Counted from the first letter of the stretch, positions 8,632 through 17,442 are shown. The stretch is DNA of 64,000 nt from Gaiellasilicea sp963731615 (GCA_963731615.1 CAVSWD010000008.1:248001-312000); one strand, 5' to 3'. Numbers and translations: made by a program. Notes: a model not told the origin generated them from the letters alone.

Positions 8632-9054
8632 CTAGGGCGCGGGGCGCTCGAGCAGCGCCTCGCTGGACGTGAAGCCGAACCGCTCGTACAGGCTGTGTGC
8701 GTCCGAGGTGTGGAGCAACCAGCGGCGGTCGGCGAACGCACCTTCCTCGATCGTGAACCTGACGAGCTCGACGCCGTGGCCGCGGCCGCGGTGCTCATCG
8801 AGCACGTAGACGTCGGCGAGGTAGACGAGCCGTGCGTCGGAGGCGTCGATCGTGCGCGAATAGCCGACCTGGCTTCCGTCGGGCGCGTAGAGGCCGACGT
8901 TCCGGGCGGCGCGGTCGATCAGCCCGTCCATCGTCTCGCGCGGGCGGCCCTTCGCCCAGTACGACTCCTCGGAGATGTAGCGGTGAACTGCCTCGCGATC
9001 GATCCGAGCCGCGTCGTCGTCGAGCTCGTAGCCGTGTGCGAGCGTCCGCTTCAC
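8632..9054 (-). CDS. GNAT-family N-acetyltransferase
   Basis: 140 residues. The acetyl-CoA-binding motif A is seen as YLADVYVLDEHRGRGHGVELV (V-x-x-x-x-R-G-x-G-x type) at about residues 78-98, followed by a SLYERFGF motif B. This matches single-domain GNAT acetyltransferases, close in layout to small plant/bacterial GNATs with a conserved SYWAKGR-type N-terminal segment. The acyl acceptor cannot be deduced. ATG overlaps the TGA of recO (ATGA at 9051-9054), so it is probably co-transcribed with recO. Its 3' end is 3 bases from the convergent glyS stop. Confidence 0.85.
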   Translation of the reverse strand: MKRTLAHGYELDDDAARIDREAVHRYISEESYWAKGRPRETMDGLIDRAARNVGLYAPDGSQVGYSRTIDASDARLVYLADVYVLDEHRGRGHGVELVRFTIEEGAFADRRWLLHTSDAHSLYERFGFTSSEALLERPAP

Positions 9055-9791
9055 GCGGAGAGCGTCCGCAGGCGAAAGCCGCCCTGGTGCTCGTACGAGG
9101 CCCGGACGATCGCGAGCGCCTCGCGGGCGCTGGTCTCAGTCAGCCCGGCCTCGCCGGCCGCGGCGAGGGGCGTCGCGACGAGCGTCTGGATCGCCTGCGC
9201 GCCCTCCGGCGAAAGCCGGATCGCGCCGGGTCCGCAGTCGCGGCAGACGGCGCCGCCGGCCGCGGGAAGGTAGCCGACGAGCCCTTCGACCGCACCGCAC
9301 TCGACGCAGCTCTCCAGATGCGGCATGTAGCCCGAGAGCCAGAGCAGCTTCAGCTGGAAGCTGAGGACGAGCGGATCGACCGCTGCGACTGCCGGCGCAC
9401 GTGACGCGATCGTGTCGAGCTGGTCGAGGAAGCGCGTCAGCGCGGTGAAGGCGCGCTCGTTCGCCTCCTGCTCGGTGAAGAGCCGGAGCATCGCCTCGGC
9501 GCCGATCAGGCCGACGGCGAGCCGGTACGGATCCTCGCGCGCCTCGTGGTGGGAGGCGCGCAGGTCGGCGCCGGTCACCGTTTGCAGCTCGCCCGAGCCC
9601 TGGTGCAGCATCAACTCGACGTGCGAGAGCGGCTCCAGCCGACCCCCGAAGCGCGACTTCGTCCGGCGGATGCCCTTCGCGACCGCGCCGACGCGACCGC
9701 GGTCGGCCGTGTACGCGTGCAGGACGCGATCGGCCTCGCCGAGCCGAAACGAGCGCAGGACGACGGCCTCAGTCTTGTACGTGCGTCCCAT
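9051..9791 (-). CDS. recO: DNA repair protein RecO
   Basis: 246 residues, the usual RecO length. The N-terminal OB-fold is marked by TEAVVLRSFRLGEADRVL, with AYTADRGRVGAVAKGIRRTKSRFGG continuing it. A central helical part follows, and a C-terminal zinc site is present (CVEC at about 172-175 and CRDC near 194-197). RecO helps RecF/RecR load RecA at gaps and anneals ssDNA. It has a clean ATG start, diverges from the glutaredoxin gene, and is coupled by ATGA to the downstream GNAT gene. Confidence 0.93.
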   Translation of the reverse strand: MGRTYKTEAVVLRSFRLGEADRVLHAYTADRGRVGAVAKGIRRTKSRFGGRLEPLSHVELMLHQGSGELQTVTGADLRASHHEAREDPYRLAVGLIGAEAMLRLFTEQEANERAFTALTRFLDQLDTIASRAPAVAAVDPLVLSFQLKLLWLSGYMPHLESCVECGAVEGLVGYLPAAGGAVCRDCGPGAIRLSPEGAQAIQTLVATPLAAAGEAGLTETSAREALAIVRASYEHQGGFRLRTLSA

Positions 9792-9852
9792 CGTTCGAGT
9801 CTAGATGCGGGTTCGGCGGGAACGAACCGCGCGCTGAATGCGTTGTAGTCAC

Positions 9853-10107
9853 GTGACCCGGATTCGGATCTACTCGACGCGCTGGTGCGGGTATTGCGTT
9901 CGCGCCAAGGCGCTGCTCGATGCGAAGGGAATCGCATACGAGGAGGTCACGCTCGACGACGACCCTGACTTCCGGCGCAACCTCTTCGACGAGACCGGCG
10001 GCTGGACGGTGCCGCAGATCCTGATCGACGGGACACCGATCGGCGGCTACACCGAGCTCTGGCGCCTGGACCGCTCCGGCGCGCTCGACGAGCAGCTCGC
10101 CGCCTAG
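9853..10107 (+). CDS. Glutaredoxin/mycoredoxin-like thiol oxidoreductase
   Basis: About 84 residues of thioredoxin-fold glutaredoxin. Strand 1 RIRIYSTRWCGYC holds the active-site CGYC, the cis-Pro segment reads WTVPQILIDGTPIGGY, and GGYTELWRL closes the site. Actinobacteria lack glutathione, so it is more likely a mycothiol-linked mycoredoxin or NrdH-like protein (inference). GTG 9853 gives the family-typical N-terminus; an in-frame ATG at 9838 would add MRCSH. It lies between divergent recO and the convergent mutM end, with only 2 bases separating its stop from mutM's. Confidence 0.85.
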   Translation: MTRIRIYSTRWCGYCVRAKALLDAKGIAYEEVTLDDDPDFRRNLFDETGGWTVPQILIDGTPIGGYTELWRLDRSGALDEQLAA

Positions 10108-10109
10108 GA

Positions 10110-10935
10110 CTACGAAGACTCCAGCGGCTGGCAGTGTCGGGCAGTACCAGGTGCCGCGACCGCCGACGCGGATCTTCGTCAGCGGGGTGCCGCAGCGGTC
10201 GCATGGCTCGCCCGTCCGCCCGTAGGCCCTGAACTCCTTCTGCATCGAGCCGGCCGAGCCGTCCGGAAGCCGGTACTCGCTCAACGTCGAGCCTTGGCGG
10301 GCGATCCCGAGCTCGAGCGCCTTGCGGATGGCGCGGTGGAGCCGGCGCAGCTCGTCGCGGTCGAGCCCGCCTGCCGGCCGGAGCGGGTGCAGCTTCGCGT
10401 ACCAGAGCGCCTCGTCGACGTAGATGTTCCCGAGCCCCGCGAGCGTGCGCTGGTCGAGCAGCGCCGCCTTCAGCGGCGCACGCCGGCCGTCCAGACGCTC
10501 GCCGAGCCCCTTCGCCGTGAAGGCGGCGACGAGCGGCTCCCCGCCGAGGCGGGCGCCGAGATATGGCTCGAGCTCGCCGGGCTCGAGCAGAAGCCAGGTG
10601 CCGAACCGGCGGACGTCGCGGTAGCCGACCGTGGTGCCGTCGTCGAGCCGGAGGGTCGCGCGGACATGCGTCGCCTCCCCGGGCTCGCGCAGCAGGCTGC
10701 CGGTCATCCGCAGATGGATCAGGAGCGCTCGGCCGGACTCGAAGCGGACGATCAGGTACTTGCCGCGGCGATCGACGTGCTCGACGCGCTCGCCCGTGAG
10801 CTCGGCTGCGACCTCGAGCGGATCCTCCGGCCGGGTCAGGCGAACGTCGTCGATCTCGACGTGCTCGAGCCGGCGGCCCTCCAGCACCGGCGCGATCTGG
10901 CGCCGCACGCTCTCGACCTCGGGGAGTTCAGGCAT
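10110..10935 (-). CDS. mutM: Formamidopyrimidine-DNA glycosylase MutM/Fpg (frameshift near 3' end)
   Basis: Removes 8-oxoguanine and formamidopyrimidines with AP-lyase activity. The protein starts MPELPEVE, so the catalytic Pro2 and Glu3 are present. The conserved lysine/His region GKYLIVRF and HLRMTGSL follows, then GNIYVDEALW of the helix-two-turn-helix, and a C-terminal zinc finger CDRCGTPLTKIRVGGRGTWYC. After WYCPT an extra base near 10131 hides the last cysteine; removing it yields CQPLESS and TAG at 10110-10112. The repaired length is about 275 residues. ATG 10935 overlaps the end of the upstream GNAT gene by 8 bases. Confidence 0.93.
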
Positions 10936-11437
10936 TCGGAGGCGGCGGGAAGAAGTCCGGGTAGACGACGGCGGCCGCGATGGCCGGATCCCAGGCCGCC
11001 AGCGGCAGCGCCATCCAGGCGGCCTCCGGGATGCGCGGATCGGGACGCTCGAAGCCGAGCTCGCTCGCGGAGCGGAAGCCAAACTGCGGGTAGTAGGCCG
11101 GGACGCCCTCGACGAGCACGATCGGCTCGCGGCGCTCATCGGCCGCCGCGATCGCGGCGTGAACGACCTGCTTGCCGATTCCTGCGCGCTGGCGGTCCGG
11201 CCGCACCGCCATCGGCGTCAGGATCAGCACGTCGCGGTCCCCGGCCTTGACGTAGCTCAGCATCGTGAAGCCGACGAGCTCGCCGCCGTCGTCCGCGACG
11301 AACGTCAGCTCCGGGACGTACGCCTGCGAGGCACGGATCCTGGCGGTGAACACCGACGTCTCGTTGTCGCCGAAGGCGGCGTCGATCAGCGCGGCGAGCT
11401 CGCGCTCGTCCTCGGCGCGCTCCTGCCTGACGATCAC
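10928..11437 (-). CDS. GNAT acetyltransferase (YhbS-like)
   Basis: 169 residues. It begins VIVRQERAEDERELAALIDAAF and contains motif A LTPMAVRPDRQRAGIGKQVV, followed by VLVEGVPAYYPQFGF. The latter is typical of the YhbS/predicted N-acetyltransferase group, where a YYxRFGF motif follows the CoA site. The GTG start at 11437 overlaps the TGA of the pyrimidine-nucleoside phosphorylase gene (GTGA). It sits in the chain phosphorylase-GNAT-mutM, though no functional link is obvious. The acceptor is unknown. Confidence 0.85.
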   Translation of the reverse strand: MIVRQERAEDERELAALIDAAFGDNETSVFTARIRASQAYVPELTFVADDGGELVGFTMLSYVKAGDRDVLILTPMAVRPDRQRAGIGKQVVHAAIAAADERREPIVLVEGVPAYYPQFGFRSASELGFERPDPRIPEAAWMALPLAAWDPAIAAAVVYPDFFPPPPNA

Positions 11438-12732
11438 GCGACGACGTCGAGCAGGATCGGATGCTCGCGGGGGGCCTCGTCTCCGAGCTCGTACGCGGCC
11501 AGGACTGCGGCGACGGCCTCCGTGCCGCTCGCATCGTCTCGGGCGTGCACCTCGGCGAGTAGCTCGCCGGCCTCGACGCTGGCGCCGCGTTTGGCGTGAC
11601 AGAGCACCCCGACGGCGTGGTCGATTGTGTCTCCCTTCGCCCGCCGACCGGCGCCGAGATGGAGCGCCGCCATGCCGACCGCGATCGCGCCGAGGCGGAC
11701 GACGGATCCGGCCTGCGGCGCGCGCACCTCCAAGACGACCGGCGCCCTCGGCAGCACGTCCGGGTCCGGATCGCCGCCTTGGGCCCGAATCCAGCGCTCG
11801 TAAACGGCCAGTGCAGAGCCGTCCGCGACCGCCGCCTCCGCGCGACGCCGGCCCTCGTCGGCGTCGATCCCGAGGTCGGAGAGCGCGAGCAGACGGGCGC
11901 AGGCATCCAGAACGAGCTCGGTGAAGTCGGGCGGGCCCTCGCCTCGGACGGTGTCGCGCGCCTCGGCGATCTCGAGCGCATTCCCGACCGCGGCTCCGAG
12001 CGGCTGCTCCATGTCGGTAAGGAGGCACACGACCTCGCGGCCCGCGTGCTCGCCGAGCTCGAGCATCGTCTGCGCGAGCGCACGCGCGTCGTCGAGCGTC
12101 TTCATGAAGGCGCCGTCGCCGACCTTGACGTCGAGCACGATCGCGTCGGCTCCGCCCGCGATCTTCTTCGACATGATCGACGAGGCGATCAGCGGCAGGA
12201 TGTCGACCGTCGCGGTGACGTCGCGCAGGCCGTAGAGCTGTTTGTCGGCGGGAACGAGGTCGTCGGTCTGGCCGATGATCGCCAGGCCGACTTCCTGCAC
12301 CTGGGCGACGAAGGCGTCGACGGAGAGGTCGACGCTGAAGCCGGGAATCGCCTCGAGCTTGTCGAGCGTGCCGCCGGTGTGGCCGAGCCCGCGGCCGCTC
12401 ATCTTCCCGACCGGCACCCCGCACGCGGCCACGATCGGCCCGACCGCGATCGTCGTCTTGTCCCCCACGCCGCCGGTCGAGTGCTTGTCGACGACTTTGC
12501 GGCCGAGCGCGGCGCCGAGGTCGAGCGTGCGGCCGCTGCGGATCATCGCGTCCGTGAGCGCGTAGGTCTCCGCCGCGGTCATGCCCCGGAAGTAGACGGC
12601 CATGCAGAACGCCGCCAGCTGGTAGTCCGGGATCTCTCCGCGCGCGTAGCCGAGGATCAGCTCGGAGATCTCTTCGGCGGGAAGCTCCTCCCCGTTCCGC
12701 TTCCGCTCGATCAGCTCCGCCGGCCGGATCAT
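11434..12732 (-). CDS. Thymidine/pyrimidine-nucleoside phosphorylase
   Basis: 432 residues. It phosphorolyses thymidine or uridine to base plus (deoxy)ribose-1-phosphate. The signature SGRGLGHTGGTLDKLEAI is intact, and the phosphate-binding KHSTGGVGDKTT and the SKKIAGGADAIVLDVKVG block are present. A C-terminal alpha/beta domain ends in HARDDA and a short tail. The length and C-terminal domain suit DeoA or Pdp; sequence alone does not separate them. ATG 12732 is preceded by an in-frame GTG. The next gene upstream is phosphopentomutase, whose substrate is this enzyme's product, so the two form a nucleoside-salvage pair with a 148-base gap carrying a perfect palindrome. Confidence 0.93.
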   Translation of the reverse strand: MIRPAELIERKRNGEELPAEEISELILGYARGEIPDYQLAAFCMAVYFRGMTAAETYALTDAMIRSGRTLDLGAALGRKVVDKHSTGGVGDKTTIAVGPIVAACGVPVGKMSGRGLGHTGGTLDKLEAIPGFSVDLSVDAFVAQVQEVGLAIIGQTDDLVPADKQLYGLRDVTATVDILPLIASSIMSKKIAGGADAIVLDVKVGDGAFMKTLDDARALAQTMLELGEHAGREVVCLLTDMEQPLGAAVGNALEIAEARDTVRGEGPPDFTELVLDACARLLALSDLGIDADEGRRRAEAAVADGSALAVYERWIRAQGGDPDPDVLPRAPVVLEVRAPQAGSVVRLGAIAVGMAALHLGAGRRAKGDTIDHAVGVLCHAKRGASVEAGELLAEVHARDDASGTEAVAAVLAAYELGDEAPREHPILLDVVA

Positions 12733-12793
12733 CACGCAGCCTCGATCGCAACGATTGCGCAACTCTTTCTCCCCAACCGTCTCTTTGGGACGT

Positions 12794-12814
12794 GTCTGGG
12801 GACAGTCCCCAGAC
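12794..12814. repeat. Perfect 10-bp inverted repeat with 1-base centre
   Basis: GTCTGGGGAC, one A, then GTCCCCAGAC, in the gap between deoB and the pyrimidine phosphorylase gene. A TGGGGACAGTCCCCA core like this is familiar from dispersed palindromic (REP-like) elements in many bacterial genomes. No poly-T follows on either strand, so I do not call it a terminator. Confidence 0.6.
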
Positions 12815-12880
12815 GTGGCTTGAACGGACGCGGCGTATTCGGCCGCGTCTCGCTGGTGCGCACGGTCGGAGCCGCGGTCT

Positions 12881-14047
12881 TCACGGCGTGAGGATCGGCG
12901 TGCCGGGGATCCCACGACCCGGCGCCTTGCCGCCGAGCCACGCGTTCACGGTCGCGCCGACGTCGCCGAACTCGCCTTCGTGAACCGCACCTTGCGCGTT
13001 GCGTCCAGCGGCGTACGCGAGCAGGAGCGCGTGCTCGCGCGAGTGGTCGGTGGACGGCGTCGTCGGGTCGCAGCCGTGATCGGAGGTGATGATCAGCAGG
13101 TCGCCCGGCCGCAGCGCTTCGAGAATGTCCTCGAGCCGGCGGTCGAAGTCCTGCAGGCAGCGGTGGAAGTTGACCGGGTCGTTGCGGTGGCCCCAGAGCA
13201 TGTCCGTCTCGACGAGGTTCGTGAAGACGAGCCCGTCGTCGATCGTCTGCAGGAGCTCGACCGTCTTGTTGATCCCGTCCACGTTCGACTTCGTCGGCGA
13301 GGACTCGTCGATGTCGCAGCCCGCGTAGATGTCGCTGATCTTCCCCACAGCGTGCACCTTCTGTCCCGCGTCGCGGATCAGCGAGAGGTAGTTCGGCCGC
13401 CGTGGCTCGAGCGAGAAGTCGTGCCGGTTCGGCGTCCGCTCGTAGCTGCCGGGCGCGCCGGCAAACGGCCGCGCGATCACGCGGCCGACAGCGTGCTTGC
13501 CGGTGAGGATCTCGCGGGCCGCCCTGCACCCTTCGTAGAGCTCCTCGAGCGGGATCGTCTCCTCGTGTGCGGCGATCTGGAAGACCGAGTCGGCGGACGT
13601 GTAGACGATCCACTTCCCCGTCCGCTGGTGCTCCTCGCCGAGCTCCTGGATGATGTCGGTACCCGACGCGGCCTTGTTGCCGAGGACGCCGCGAGCGGTC
13701 TTGTGCATGAACGGGTCGATCACGTCGTGCGGAAATCCGTGCGGGTACGTCGGCATCGCCGTCGGCGTGACGACGCCCATCAGCTCCCAGTGGCCGGTCG
13801 TCGTGTCCTTGCCCTTCGAGCGCTCGAGCAGGCGGCCGGCGACCGCCGGAGCGCCGGGCTGCGGCGGGCAGCCCTCGAGCGGCATCACGTTGCCGAGGCC
13901 GAGCGCCTCCAACGCGGGCAGGTCGAGACCTCCGACCGCGCGGGCGACGTTGCCGAGCGTGTTCGACCCCTCATCGCCGAACGAAGCCGCGTCGGGCAAC
14001 TCTCCCGCGCCGACGGCGTCGAGCACGATCACGCACGCGCGCGGCAC
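12881..14047 (-). CDS. deoB: Phosphopentomutase
   Basis: 388 residues, normal length. It interconverts (deoxy)ribose-1-phosphate and -5-phosphate. It belongs to the alkaline-phosphatase/phosphoglycerate-mutase superfamily. The N-terminal metal site IVLDAVGAGELPDA, the phospho-acceptor Thr region KGKDTTTGHWE, the cap domain, and C-terminal TSDHGCDPTTPSTDHSREH metal ligands are all present. GTG 14047 is the start. It works with the pyrimidine-nucleoside phosphorylase downstream to feed nucleoside sugars into the pentose phosphate pool. Confidence 0.95.
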   Translation of the reverse strand: MPRACVIVLDAVGAGELPDAASFGDEGSNTLGNVARAVGGLDLPALEALGLGNVMPLEGCPPQPGAPAVAGRLLERSKGKDTTTGHWELMGVVTPTAMPTYPHGFPHDVIDPFMHKTARGVLGNKAASGTDIIQELGEEHQRTGKWIVYTSADSVFQIAAHEETIPLEELYEGCRAAREILTGKHAVGRVIARPFAGAPGSYERTPNRHDFSLEPRRPNYLSLIRDAGQKVHAVGKISDIYAGCDIDESSPTKSNVDGINKTVELLQTIDDGLVFTNLVETDMLWGHRNDPVNFHRCLQDFDRRLEDILEALRPGDLLIITSDHGCDPTTPSTDHSREHALLLAYAAGRNAQGAVHEGEFGDVGATVNAWLGGKAPGRGIPGTPILTP

Positions 14048-14066
14048 GCGGCTATTCTAAGGCGCA

Positions 14067-14210
14067 ATGGACGACGTCCTCGGCCTCTTCGGTCTTCTGT
14101 TCTATATCGCCTTCGTGGTCGGCCTCGCCAGCGGGGTGACCTGGCTCGTGGTCAAGCTGAGCCCGTCCAAGAGCCAGAAGCAGCTGGACGCGAAGAAGAA
14201 CGAGGCTTAG
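14067..14210 (+). CDS. Small membrane protein, 47 aa
   Basis: ATG 14067 to TAG 14208-14210. Residues 5-29 (LGLFGLLFYIAFVVGLASGV and onward) form one membrane helix, followed by a lysine-rich tail SPSKSQKQLDAKKNEA. It is divergent from deoB (19 bases apart) and convergent with alanine dehydrogenase, and is the only plus-strand frame in this interval with a helix-plus-basic-tail design. No family is recognised. Membrane anchoring with a cytoplasmic tail is inferred from composition. Confidence 0.55.
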   Translation: MDDVLGLFGLLFYIAFVVGLASGVTWLVVKLSPSKSQKQLDAKKNEA

Positions 14211-14216
14211 AGCCCT

Positions 14217-15341
14217 TTAGACGGCGGAAGCGCCGAGGACGTCCTCGAGCGCTGTGTACTCGAGGCCGTGCGCCTCGGCGACCGCCTCGTAGGTGATCCG
14301 GCCGTCGAAGACGTTGACGCCGCGCGCCAGTGCCGGGTCGCGCGCGACAGCCGCGGCGAGGCCGTGGTCGGCGATCGCCTCGACGTAGGGCAGCGTCACG
14401 TTCGTGAGCGCCTTGGTCGAGGTGATCGGCACGGCGCCCGGCATGTTCGCGACGCAGTAGTGGATGACGCCGTCGACCTCGTAGACGGGATCGTCGTGCG
14501 TGGTCGCGTGCGAGGTCTCGGCGCAGCCGCCCTGGTCGATGGCGACGTCGCAGAAGACGCTGCCCTGCTTCATCCCCGCGACCATCTCCCGCGTCAGCAG
14601 CTTGGGCGCAAGCGCACCGGGGATCAGCACAGCGCCGATGACGACGTCCGCGTCACGAACCGACTCCTCGATCTGGAGCGTCGACGACATCACCAGGCTG
14701 ACGCGGCCGTGCAATGTCTCCTCGAGGTGGCGCATCCGGTCGACCGAGCGCTCGAGGATCGTCACCTGCGCGCCGAGGCCGAGCGCGATCACGGCGGCGT
14801 TGTAGCCGACGATGCCGCCACCGATCACGACGACCTTTCCCGGCGCGACCCCGGCGACGCCGCCGAGCAGGAGGCCGCGGCCACCCTTGGGCCGCTCGAG
14901 GTAGTGCGCACCCGCCTGAGCGGCGAGCCGGCCGGCGACCTCGCTCATCGGAGCGAGCAGCGGCAAGCGGTGATCGTCTGTCTCCACGGTCTCGTAGGCG
15001 ACGGCGCTGATGCCGCTGTCTGTGAGCGCTCGGGTGAGAGGCCCGTCGGCCGCGATGTGCAGGTAGGTGAAGAGGACTTGACCGGCCCGCAGCCGCGAGT
15101 ACTCCGGCGCGATCGGCTCCTTGACCTTGAGCAGGAGCTCCGCGCTCTCCCAGACCTCGTCGACCGAGGCGATGCGCGCACCCGTTGCCTCGTACGCCTC
15201 GTCGGAGAACTGGCTGCCGGCGCCGGCAGTGGTCTCGACGACGACCTCGTGCCCGCGCTGGACGAGCTCGCGCGCCCCGGCCGGGGTCAGCGCGACGCGG
15301 TACTCCTGCGGCTTGATCTCTTTGGCGACGCCGATGCGCAT
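14217..15341 (-). CDS. ald: Alanine dehydrogenase
   Basis: 374 residues. NAD-dependent reversible deamination of L-alanine to pyruvate. The N-terminal MRIGVAKEIKPQEYRVALTPAGA signature, the catalytic lysine region LLKVKEP, the histidine in FTYLHIAAD, the Rossmann loop VVVIGGGIVGYNAA and the AIDQGGCAETS segment are complete. The C-terminus VANMPGAVPITSTKALTN is typical. It is a monocistronic-looking gene: 42 bases separate it from the DUF3866 gene upstream, and the 3' neighbour is convergent. Confidence 0.96.
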   Translation of the reverse strand: MRIGVAKEIKPQEYRVALTPAGARELVQRGHEVVVETTAGAGSQFSDEAYEATGARIASVDEVWESAELLLKVKEPIAPEYSRLRAGQVLFTYLHIAADGPLTRALTDSGISAVAYETVETDDHRLPLLAPMSEVAGRLAAQAGAHYLERPKGGRGLLLGGVAGVAPGKVVVIGGGIVGYNAAVIALGLGAQVTILERSVDRMRHLEETLHGRVSLVMSSTLQIEESVRDADVVIGAVLIPGALAPKLLTREMVAGMKQGSVFCDVAIDQGGCAETSHATTHDDPVYEVDGVIHYCVANMPGAVPITSTKALTNVTLPYVEAIADHGLAAAVARDPALARGVNVFDGRITYEAVAEAHGLEYTALEDVLGASAV

Positions 15342-15383
15342 GGGCGGCGCAACCTTACCGGCGCAGGTAGAGCAGGAGGATCC

Positions 15384-16328
15384 TCATCCGGCGATCATCT
15401 GGCGCGCGACGACACCGGCAGCGTAGGCGGAGCGGAAGAACACGGGGTCCTCGTCGGGGCCGCGGCCCATGTGCGCGAGCGGCAGGCCGGCGCAGGCCTC
15501 CTCCCAGCCTTCGCCGTCGTCCGCCGACGGGACCCTCAAGTCGGCAAGGGAGTGGTCGAGCACGGCCTGCGCGTGGTGCGAGACGCCACGGTGGCGTTCC
15601 CGCGGGTCTGCCTCCGACGTCCGGACGGCAAGAACGGGGCGTCCGCCGAGCGCTGCGGCCGTGTTCGCCGCGTCAGCGAGCGTGAGCGCGCCGTGCCCGA
15701 GCCGCGTGCCGGTGCCGACGATGCCCGGGCCGACGGCACAGACGACGGCGTCGTAGCCCTGGGCCTTCGCCCAGGCGAGTGCGGCCGCCGTCGTGACGAA
15801 CTGCGCCTCGGCGTCGAGGCAGGGCGCGACCGCACACGCGACCTCGAGGAGACCGCGGTCGCGCAACAGCCGAACCGTGTCCGAGAGCGATACCGGCAGC
15901 GCGCCGCCGGCGACCTGCACGTACGCGACGCGCACGCCGTCGAGTGCAGCACAGACAGGCGCGAGCTGGCTGTGCAGCGTGCAGAGCACCACGGGCATAC
16001 CGTCGAGCGACTCCGCGAGCTCGTCCGACTCTTCCTTGTAACAGATTGCTACTTGGCCGGGCGTGTACGGGAGGGCGATCACGTGCGTGCCCTCCTCCGG
16101 CGGCAGGCCAAGCCCGCGGCTCAGGTTCGCGTAGAGCACGTCGAAACCCCCGGAGCCGAGCTCGAGCAGCCGCGCCTGCTCGTTCACGAGCACCTCGTCG
16201 CCGACCTCGACGCCCCCCGTCAGCCGCGGATAGGCGATGCACGAGATCCCGTCCACCTCCAGACGGACGAGTCCCGGCAGCTGCTCGGTGATCGCGGAGA
16301 CCGTTCCGCGTCTAAGGCTGAGGGGCAT
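15384..16328 (-). CDS. DUF3866 family protein
   Basis: 314 residues matching the actinobacterial/firmicute DUF3866 family as I recall it. It opens with RRGTVSAITEQLPGLVRLEVDG, continues with YPRLTGGVEVGDEVLVN, then GFDVLYANLSRGLGLPPEEGTHVIALPYTP, and later GPGIVGTGTRLGHGALTLADAANTAAALGG and SHHAQAVLDHS. No membrane segment is seen. The N-terminal quarter looks like a small beta-barrel. Biochemical function is unknown. Its ATG overlaps the end of the M20 peptidase gene by 17 bases, and this peptidase/DUF3866 pairing suggests co-expression. Confidence 0.85.
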   Translation of the reverse strand: MPLSLRRGTVSAITEQLPGLVRLEVDGISCIAYPRLTGGVEVGDEVLVNEQARLLELGSGGFDVLYANLSRGLGLPPEEGTHVIALPYTPGQVAICYKEESDELAESLDGMPVVLCTLHSQLAPVCAALDGVRVAYVQVAGGALPVSLSDTVRLLRDRGLLEVACAVAPCLDAEAQFVTTAAALAWAKAQGYDAVVCAVGPGIVGTGTRLGHGALTLADAANTAAALGGRPVLAVRTSEADPRERHRGVSHHAQAVLDHSLADLRVPSADDGEGWEEACAGLPLAHMGRGPDEDPVFFRSAYAAGVVARQMIAG

Positions 16329-17442
16329 CTTGGGCGGCGTCGACCAGAGCCAGCGTCACGTCGACCATGGCCTCGAGGTCGGCGACGGCGATGTGCTCCT
16401 CGGACGTGTGGATCTCGGCCATCCCGTTCGCGAGGTTGAGGCAGGGCAGCCCGCGCGTGTTGAAGACGTTCGCGTCGGCGCCGCCGCCGGTGAGCGTCAG
16501 GTTGAGGTCGTAGCCGCAGCGGCGTAACGCGGTCGCGGCCAGTTGGACGATCGGATCGGACTCCTTGAAGCGGTAGCCCTGGTACGTCTCGCTGACCTCG
16601 GTCTCGACGGCGCACTCCGTGACGCTGGCGGCGAACGCGAACGTGTCAAGCATCTCCTGGATCAGATCGGCGAGCTTGCGCGCGTCGTGCGAGCGCGCCT
16701 CGGCGTGGAGCTCACACCACTCGGGGACGATGTTGCGGCCGCTGCCCCCGTCGATCAGACCGACGTTCGCAGTCGTCTCCTCGTCGATCCGCCCGAGCCG
16801 CAGGTCGGCGATGGCGCGGGCGGCCGCGACGATCGCGGAGCGCCCTTCCTCCGGAACCATGCCGGAATGCGCGGGCCGGCCGTGAAAGCGAACGACCAGC
16901 GAGCGCTGGTACGGAGCGCCCAGAATCACGTCGCCGATTGGCGCCGCCTGGTCGTAGACGAAGCCGAGCTCCGCTTCGAGCTTCGTGTGGTCGAAGGCGC
17001 CCGCCCCGAGCAGGCCGACCTCTTCCTTCTCGGTGAAGAGAAGCTCGACGCCCGCGTGCGGCAGCCCTTCGGAGACGATCCGGCGTGCGGCCTCGATCAT
17101 CGCCGCGACTGCTGACTTGTTGTCGGCGCCGAGGATCGTGCCGGCGGCGTTGCGGACGACGCCGTCCTCGACGACCGGTTCGATCGCCGCCTGCGGCGGC
17201 ACCGTGTCGAGGTGAGCGCAGAGGAAGATCGGCGTGCCGTCCTCGGCGCGGCCGGGCAACCGGCAGAGCAGGTTGCCGGCGTCAGAGTCGATCCGCGAGC
17301 CTGCGTCGTCCTCCTCGACCTCGAGGCCGAAGCCGCGCAGCTCCGCCGCGACCCGGTCGGCGACGACGCGCTCGTTCCCGGGCGGGCTCTCGATCGCGGC
17401 GAGCTCGAGAAAGAGCTCTAAGACAGTAGGAGTTTCGAGCAC
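16312..17442 (-). CDS. M20-family metallopeptidase (PepT-like)
   Basis: 376 residues. Zinc-site landmarks in order are CAHLDT (His and Asp), the bridging Asp in LGADNKSAV, the general-base FTEKEEVGLLGA, YDQAAP, and the C-terminal EIHTSEEH histidine. The dimerisation domain includes RPAHSGMVPEEGRSAIVAAA. This matches tripeptidase T-like M20/M25/M40 peptidases, which cleave short peptides in the cytoplasm. The start at 17442 (MLETPTVLELFLELAAIESP) is standard. It is divergent from the PAS gene with 19 bases between starts, and the 3' end overlaps the DUF3866 gene. Confidence 0.9.
   Translation of the reverse strand: MLETPTVLELFLELAAIESPPGNERVVADRVAAELRGFGLEVEEDDAGSRIDSDAGNLLCRLPGRAEDGTPIFLCAHLDTVPPQAAIEPVVEDGVVRNAAGTILGADNKSAVAAMIEAARRIVSEGLPHAGVELLFTEKEEVGLLGAGAFDHTKLEAELGFVYDQAAPIGDVILGAPYQRSLVVRFHGRPAHSGMVPEEGRSAIVAAARAIADLRLGRIDEETTANVGLIDGGSGRNIVPEWCELHAEARSHDARKLADLIQEMLDTFAFAASVTECAVETEVSETYQGYRFKESDPIVQLAATALRRCGYDLNLTLTGGGADANVFNTRGLPCLNLANGMAEIHTSEEHIAVADLEAMVDVTLALVDAAQDAPQP

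Noticed and set aside
8584..8672. Natural C-terminal extension of glycyl-tRNA synthetase
   Set aside because: Deleting one G restores the family-typical end and a stop at 8626-8628, before the convergent gene.
14268..16439. A 723-residue plus-strand ORF opposite ald and DUF3866
   Set aside because: Composition is Arg/Asp/Leu-rich with no motif, while the minus strand holds two complete conserved genes. GC-rich antisense frames stay open by codon bias.
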